A stretch of DNA of 64,000 nt, from assembly GCF_030272615.1 (NCBI RefSeq), contig NC_081409.1, positions 529,414,291 to 529,478,290 of the forward strand, read 5' to 3'. Position numbers and translations under genes: made by a program. The notes beneath the pieces are model-generated. The model saw nothing but the letters and a program-made list of their open reading frames with translations, was not told where the DNA came from and did no database searches. Shown here piece by piece: positions 58,361 through 64,000 of this stretch. Source of the stretch: Cryptomeria japonica (lineage: Eukaryota; Streptophyta; Pinopsida; Cupressales; Cupressaceae). Within the stretch, counting starts at the first letter, position 1. Every line of letters begins with the position of its first letter.

Positions 58361-59689
58361 GATGATGCTTTTCCAGATGAACATTTATTCGTTATACAGG
58401 GACACACTCCTTGGTAAGCTGATATTGCCAATTATTTAGCTGCTAATAAAATGCCAGTTCATTTTTCTCCTAAAGAAAGAAGATTGTTGGTTGAGAAATG
58501 ATTTAAATTCTCATGGATTGATAATTGTTTATTCTATACTGGACCTGACCAGGTCATGAGAAGATGTGTTAGATATGATGAAACATATAATATCCTTAAT
58601 GCATGTCATGACGAACCATGTGAAGGACATTTTGCTGCTAAGAGAACAACACTTAAAATATTGAGCACATGATATTATTGGCCAACATTATATAAGGATG
58701 CAACATAATACACAAGGAAATGTGACAGATGCTAGCGCATGGGTAGGCCTACTAGATCTGATGAGATGCCATTATATCCATAGATATTAGTTGCACCATT
58801 TGATAAATGGGGATTAGATTTTGTGGGGCCAATTGATCCCCCTTCCAATGGAAAATCTTATATCCTGGAATGTACTGATTATGCAACCAAATGGGTGGAA
58901 GCACGAGCTATGACACATGCAAGAGATAATAAAGTGGCTGAGTTTCTCTATGAAGAAATATTTACCAGGTATGGAGTTCCAAGAGAAATTGTTTCAGACC
59001 AAGGACCACAATTTACTTCCACATTGATTGTAGCACTGGTTAATGAATACAATATTAGGCACAAAAAGTCTACCCCATACCATCCACAAGCAAATGGACA
59101 AGTAGAAGTCACAAATAGGGATCTAGAAGCCATTCTTACTAAAATAGTAGTTGTTCATAGAAAAGATTGGTCTCAAAGACTTCTTGAAGCCATTTGGGCA
59201 TATAGAACACCATGGAAAACACCAATTGGTTTTACACCTTTTGAAATGGTGTATGGAAAAGCAACAATGATGCCTATTGAGTTTGAACAAAAAACTCTAA
59301 GAATAGCTCTACAATTGAACATGACACTTTCTGAAGCACAAAAAGACCATATTCAGCAATTGGATGCTTTGGATGAGTTGAGAAAAATGGTTGTCCAACA
59401 AACAAAACTTATTCAAAATCAGAGAGCTAAGTGGCATGATAAGTACATAAAGGAGAAGAAATTTCAAGCAGGTGACTGGGCACTACTGTATGGTTCTCAA
59501 TATAAGGATGCTATGGAAAAGATGCAAACAAGATGGTTAGGTCCATATGAGATAGAAGAAGTTTTAAAAAATGGAGCAGTTCGCTTGACCACTATTGATC
59601 CAGTTCGATACAAGCTTTTGGTAAATGGTCATCGACTGTGCCTGTATCATAAACCTAACCAAAGAGCAGTTCCTGCAACAATTGACTAG
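58361..59689 (+). pseudogene. Athila integrase
   Basis: The zinc-binding part is broken by stops (HDEPCEGHFAAKRTTLKIL then CDRC, 58610-58735). From 58823 to 59689 it is open for 288 codons: the catalytic DDE triad is seen in LDFVGPIDPP (just before, 58814 on), REIVSDQGPQF (58984-59016) and NGQVEVTNRDLEAIL (59091-59135). The C-terminal part (KFQAGDWALLYGSQYKDAM, ending LCLYHKPNQRAVPATID) has the GPYEIEEVL fold typical of gypsy integrase. There is no chromodomain. This is the best-preserved reading frame in the window. Confidence 0.93.
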
Positions 59690-60105
59690 TCAAGATCAAA
59701 TATTAGTTCCTACAACAACTGGACAAGTTCCTACTACCATTGAAGGAAGCATTCGGGGTGCGGTTCCCGTAGCTTCTGCAGGGAATGTTCCTAACACTCC
59801 ATAATTCTTCAAGCATCATTTCATAAGGATATTTCCATGTTTTATGAAAATATTATTCTCCATAAATAATTTTTCCATCCATGTCATCCCACTTCATTTC
59901 TTTATCTATCATTTCAATCACGTCACATCATTTCATTTCATCATTCTTTTGGCTAACTGTTTCATGCAGCATTTATTCGCACGATTACAAGTATGTACAT
60001 ATCTTATTTTTTATTAATTATGCATTTATTATTTTACTGTGATTATTGCCTATTTCAAATCCGTGTTCACTTCCCTCTGTCCTTTCTGCATGTGTGGACA
60101 CATGC

Positions 60106-60125
60106 AAAAATAAGTTTGGGGGGGG
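60106..60125 (+). other. Internal polypurine-like tract
   Basis: AAAAATAAGTTTGGGGGGGG lies between integrase and the third ORF. It resembles the terminal tract at 62638 (CTAAGTTGGGGGGCA). Confidence 0.5.
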
Positions 60126-60374
60126 TGTGTTTTATGGTCCGATTTCCAAGATTAGTAATTATCAGTCTATGTCAATAACTTGATTTGATTGCCTAACATC
60201 ATTATTTTTAATGAGATATTCTTTGGTATGAGTAAGTAATGAATTCTGCCACCAAAACTAGAAGTAAGTAAGGAATTTTCAAGCAAATATTTTCAGATCA
60301 AATATTTTCAGTCTGAAGATTACTTCAGGTCCTCATTCTTAGCTCCAGAAATTATTTTGTGAGCTGAGATAGTC

Positions 60375-62620
60375 ATGGGTGGAGACCCTATCCACCATGA
60401 ACCAATAATTCATGATGCGTTGCTGCAGGATGCCCTGTGTGAGCATTATTTTCAGTTGCATGGTTGGATTGATTACTTTCTGAAAATAACAGATTATAAT
60501 GAAGAAACTTCTTCTGAGTTCATGCATTCATTCAATCAAGGGGAAGCTTTTGTCAAAAGATTAAGGTTTGTTGCTACAGAACAACTTATAGCTGAAGTTA
60601 CTAGGTTGTTGCAGGAAGGAGAGTTGTTTCCTGAATCCAAGGATGCAAGAAGTGCTAGAGCAGAATTTATGCACCCCACAAATGGACCTCTAATGATGGA
60701 CAAGCAGGGAGCCAGACGGGTATCTCTTCCAGCAGAAGGGCCCCAGGTGGCATTGTATATAATGAAATACATTACCTATGATGCAAGGTATTCAAATTTA
60801 CATTTAGTCCATTTCAAATTGCTTAGTCATTTACGGCATGGCCGAAGGGTAAATGTTCCAAATTTTCTATACCACCTTATTTCCATAAGTGCCAAAGAAA
60901 CACGGAAGAATGGAAATCATTATGTCAGTCATCATGGTTTGATAAAATTGTTGGTAGAACGTTCTGTTAGGGATGTTTCTCAAATGGCATGGAGAGTATT
61001 TAAAGATATACTACAATTTAGGGTTGAGGATGCTCTTGTTGTAGAGGAATTAGCAGCCCAAGAGGAGGATATAGGAGAGCCCTCGTCTCCTATAATTTTT
61101 GCAGGAAATGAACCTCCCATCACCAAAGAAGCTTTGACTGTGATAGAGGAAGAGGCGGTGGAAACAAACATTGTGCAACCCTCCACTCATTTCCAAAGAG
61201 GAGCGACATCTTCTAAAAGAAAAGGGAAATAATTAGAAACAATTGATGCAGAAGATGAAACTATGGTTTAGTTGCAAGCAACACAAATTTCTACTGTAGC
61301 CAAGAGGCATAAGTCGAAGGGAAATACTCCTACAGCAAAGCCTCTAGTAGAAACTGTTCCTGCAGCTACTCCGAAGGTATATGCAAGAAGGACTCGACGT
61401 AGTACACCAAAAGTTTGTCCAACGGGTGATGCAACAGAGCTTATTTTAGTTAGAACATTAGAAGAAGAACATGGGAGTCCAGTAGAGGTTAAAATCCAAA
61501 AAGAACATGGTCCTGACAAACTTTCAAGTCTGGCGTATGTGGCAGAATAATTTGAAGAACCCATTGAATAAATTCCATGCCCTAAGGTAACAACTGTCAG
61601 ACCTCCATCATCTCTCACTAGTTTGCCTATTGCATTAACATTTTATAGGAAGTGGGAGATAGAGAGTGCTAGGTTACATGGAATTATTGATAAGAAACAA
61701 AGGGAAATTGAAAGGACGGATAATAAGATTGAAGAATTGGAAGCTAAGATTGATACAGTTACCAGTATGGTCCCTAAATTAATGCAATGTAGGGCTCCAC
61801 CAAGAGTTTATGCTTTGCATCTAAAAGAGCGGTATTTAAGTTTTAAGTAAACCGTATTATTAGAGACCTTAGCCCTTCTATAGATACTTCAGAAGAATTT
61901 TATGATGCTTATCAGACCTCTCTAGTAGCTATTAAAAATTTATTGTCTGAATTTTACTTGCATAGCTATGTTGTGACTTCTAACAGTGACTGGAATCCCT
62001 TGTTATACATCGGTAATATCCACATAAAAGCATTAATGTCATGGGTGCAAAATTAAATTAGCATGGGAATGTAGGCCAAAGCATATAAGAATCTTGAATT
62101 TGATTGTCCATTGCCACTTAGGACTGAAGCCAAAGACCCAAGGGTTCTAAATTATGATTGGCAAAAGCTATTAGCAAGGCTAGATGTAAGGAGTCAGGTA
62201 TTACCAATGAGGGAAGAAATATTCCAAGCATATGATCATTTGATTGAGAATGAAAGTGCAACTGCAATTGACTATCTAATTCAATGTTCGAATAATTTGC
62301 CAGAGGACTTGAAACAGGGTGAACCTCATTCATTGCCAAAGTTTTATGCAGCTATATAAAGAGCCCCTAAATACATCCATTTGGGTAGGATGAAAAACAA
62401 TGACTGGCTGCCCTTGATCTTCCAACCCCCTATGCTCATGTGGCCATTGTTGGGATGCAGGATTACAGACAAACCCTGTGAGGCAGCTACAGAAGAAGCC
62501 AGATGAGATAGACTAGAAAAGATGAAGGGATTTTATTGGATTTTGGCTTCAGGAGGGATAGGTAGGGAACTATTGGTGACTTAAGAGTTAGTGCCCGAAT
62601 CATAATCTTCCCTCTTGCTA
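60375..62620 (+). pseudogene. Third ORF of the Athila-like element
   Basis: This sense-strand frame opens at ATG 60375 (MGGDPIHHEP) and runs 285 codons to a TAA at 61230, then continues in the same frame to about 61850 and in a shifted frame to about 62360. The first part is globular (ITDYNEETSSEFMHSFNQGE; LVHFKLLSHLRHGRRVNVPN). The middle is Lys/Arg/Thr-rich (AKRHKSKGNTPTAKPL). Then a coiled coil follows (KKQREIERTDNKIEELEAKI near 61690-61750). It is in the place of the env-like ORF of Athila elements, but no signal peptide or membrane segment is seen. Function is unknown. Confidence 0.65.
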
Positions 62621-62637
62621 GAGGATCAACAAGACAC

Positions 62638-62651
62638 TAAGTTGGGGGGCA
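62638..62651 (+). other. Terminal polypurine tract
   Basis: CTAAGTTGGGGGGCA-type purine tract directly before the right LTR at 62652. Confidence 0.8.
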
Positions 62652-63798
62652 TGATGAGCTGAGATATTAGCTCCTTTTATTCCTAAAACTCATAAGTTTT
62701 GTCAAGTTTTGATTTATATGATGGGATGGTAATGATGTATTAAAGTTTGACAATATGCATTTCAGATGTTAACTCAACCCATTAAATCATGTTTTGTTTT
62801 TGCCAGTTATTTTTGCAGCCATGTGATTTATTCCTATTGCCATACGGATTGTCATAGGCGATATCATGTGTGAAATTAATAGATGTTTTGATTAATTAAA
62901 ATAGATATGTATATGCTTGTATGTTCTCTCTTTTCAATTGCAGGAATAAATGAGATGTTGCGGAGAAGGTTGTCCTATCATGCCGATGGCGGTTTAAGAT
63001 ATTCAAGGAGGTGACTAAAATTTCAAATCAGCGAAGAGGATAATGAGCGTACGGAATGATAGAGGATAAGTAGGCGCACAAGACTCATTTATGTCTGACT
63101 CTAGTGGGAATCAATCTTGTAATACCACCACGCTATGTTTTGGTTGTGGTTTTGTTTAGATCCACGTTTCTAGTGGCTTAACTCCAACTATTTTCCTTCA
63201 TGAATGTTATCCACCTCTTCTCATTAGCGTGATCTTAATTGTAGGAAGTTATTGTTTTCTTTTAAATAAGTGTCTCCATCTCTTTTCTAGGTTAGAAAGA
63301 AAAGAGAAGGAAAAAGAGTAGAAGATTTAGAAATAAAGTTGCAGAGTGTTTGAGTTTCTTTTCATTCTGAATAATGTATGGACTTTTGACAAACAATGAA
63401 TAAAGATATGTTATTCTGAGAACTTAGAGTTATTTTGGAAGCTTGGAAGCACTCATCCAAGGGGGCCCACTTGGTGAGTGTTCATGTGCCTTTGTTAAAT
63501 TTAGTTTTCTTCTTTCGCTGCAATAGAGGTCCTTGCATTGATTGTTCCTATAGCCATTGGAAACAGATCCATTGACTGTTCCTGCAGCCAAAGCAAATAG
63601 AGTAATTCCCATTTGGCAGCTTTAGGCTTAATTAGTATTTATTGAGTGAGATTTATTTTAATGCAGAGTTTTCCTGTAGCCATTCCGTTGTTTTAATTCT
63701 TGCTTACTTTTCCCACATAAGATTTTAGTTGCTGCAGTAATGCAAGGTAGCTATCATAGGAACTTAGTGCATATGTAGTGCAGACCTATTTCAAGTAT
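62652..63798 (+). repeat. Athila 3' LTR, interrupted
   Basis: It starts TGATGAGCTGAGATATTAG and follows the left LTR to CATTTCAAGTAT (left) or CTATTTCAAGTAT (right). The last roughly 120 bp or more present in the left LTR are displaced by the insertion at 63799. Confidence 0.92.
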
Positions 63799-64000
63799 TG
63801 TGTGTGTGAAAAAGGGTCTATAGCTACAAGAACAACACTTCAATTAAGTCATTATATGCATGGTTAGTAAATAATAATCAATAAGTAAAAAAGCATAACA
63901 AAGCAACTAATTGCCTTCTAAAAGATGTGAGTATAAGATTGCTCTCAGATTTTTATAAGCAATACTAGTGACTAGAATACACCAAGATGAAGGATTTAAT
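63799..64000 (-). mobile_element. LTR of a second Tat-family copy (window edge)
   Basis: It starts with five TG units then AAAAAGGG and continues with CACTTCAATTAAGTCATTA, ATTGCCTTCTAAAAGATGTG and ACACCAAGATGAAGGATTTA, matching the LTRs at 12446 and 28663. It is more diverged than those two are from each other. AGTAT (63794-63798) would be the target site. Whether it is a solo LTR or a full element cannot be told. Confidence 0.88.

Larger units (their letters stand above)
52797..63798 (+). mobile_element. Athila-like Ty3/gypsy element (right LTR interrupted at 63799)
   Basis: Left LTR 52797-54066, primer site at 54071, gag, protease, reverse transcriptase, RNase H, integrase without chromodomain, an extra ORF, a polypurine tract and a right LTR from 62652. 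The right LTR is interrupted at 63799 by another LTR and its last part is beyond the window. Both LTRs start TGATGAGCTGAGATATTAGC and are closely similar by eye. GATGA (52792-52796) would be the left target site; its partner is not visible. Athila assignment rests on the tRNA-Asp-like primer site, the CNAPTTFQR block and the third ORF after pol. Confidence 0.9.

Noticed and set aside
56561-59689. Endogenous pararetrovirus (Caulimoviridae)
   Set aside because: Integrase, LTRs, tRNA-Asp primer site and polypurine tract show an LTR retrotransposon.

Overview
This is nuclear DNA of a land plant made almost entirely of transposable elements. No intact host gene is visible. The very high density of old Ty3/gypsy, Ty1/copia, CACTA and LINE sequence, the long AT-rich LTRs and the many solo LTRs suggest a giant, slowly purged genome, perhaps a gymnosperm. 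That is inference; nothing here names the species. Nearly all reading frames carry in-frame stops, often TAG or TGA of the kind left by deamination of methylated cytosine.

Layout. 1-1672: 3' end of a Ty1/copia element (reverse transcriptase, RNase H, start of its LTR). 1700-3350: 3' end of a chromovirus-type gypsy element (integrase, chromodomain, polypurine tract). 4856-6612: LTR-like sequence with TATA box, hairpins and tandem repeats. 7380-7556: tRNA-derived SINE. 8816-9560 and 44699-44935 (minus): two halves of one LINE reading frame, split by a 35-kb CACTA transposon at 9561-44698. The CACTA element has CACTA termini, subterminal repeats, a TNP2-type transposase gene (31256-34648) and a second multi-exon gene (35134-43780). 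Nested in it are a complete 17.4-kb Tat-lineage gypsy element (12446-29833, minus strand, 5-bp target duplication), a solo LTR (37177-38460) and an unrecognised minus-strand coding block (39122-41960).

46115-47169: solo LTR with target duplication. 47706-51394: deletion derivative of another Tat-like element. 52797 onward: nearly complete Athila-like gypsy element (LTR, tRNA-Asp primer site, gag, pol, third ORF, second LTR). Its right LTR is interrupted at 63799 by a second copy of the Tat LTR, which runs off the window.

The most interesting system is a spliced gene in antisense orientation, found in two retroelements with unrelated LTRs (14632-17098 and 48018-49653). Each copy has its own TATA box about 80-90 bp before the ATG, a 25-26 codon first exon with recognisably similar sequence, a phase-0 intron, and a second exon encoding a plant-mobile-domain-like protein. 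In both cases the module lies just upstream of the element's 3' polypurine tract, on the opposite strand to gag-pol. Antisense extra ORFs in Tat-lineage gypsy elements are known; the shared promoter, exon 1 and intron seen here make the module worth testing as a co-inherited antisense gene.
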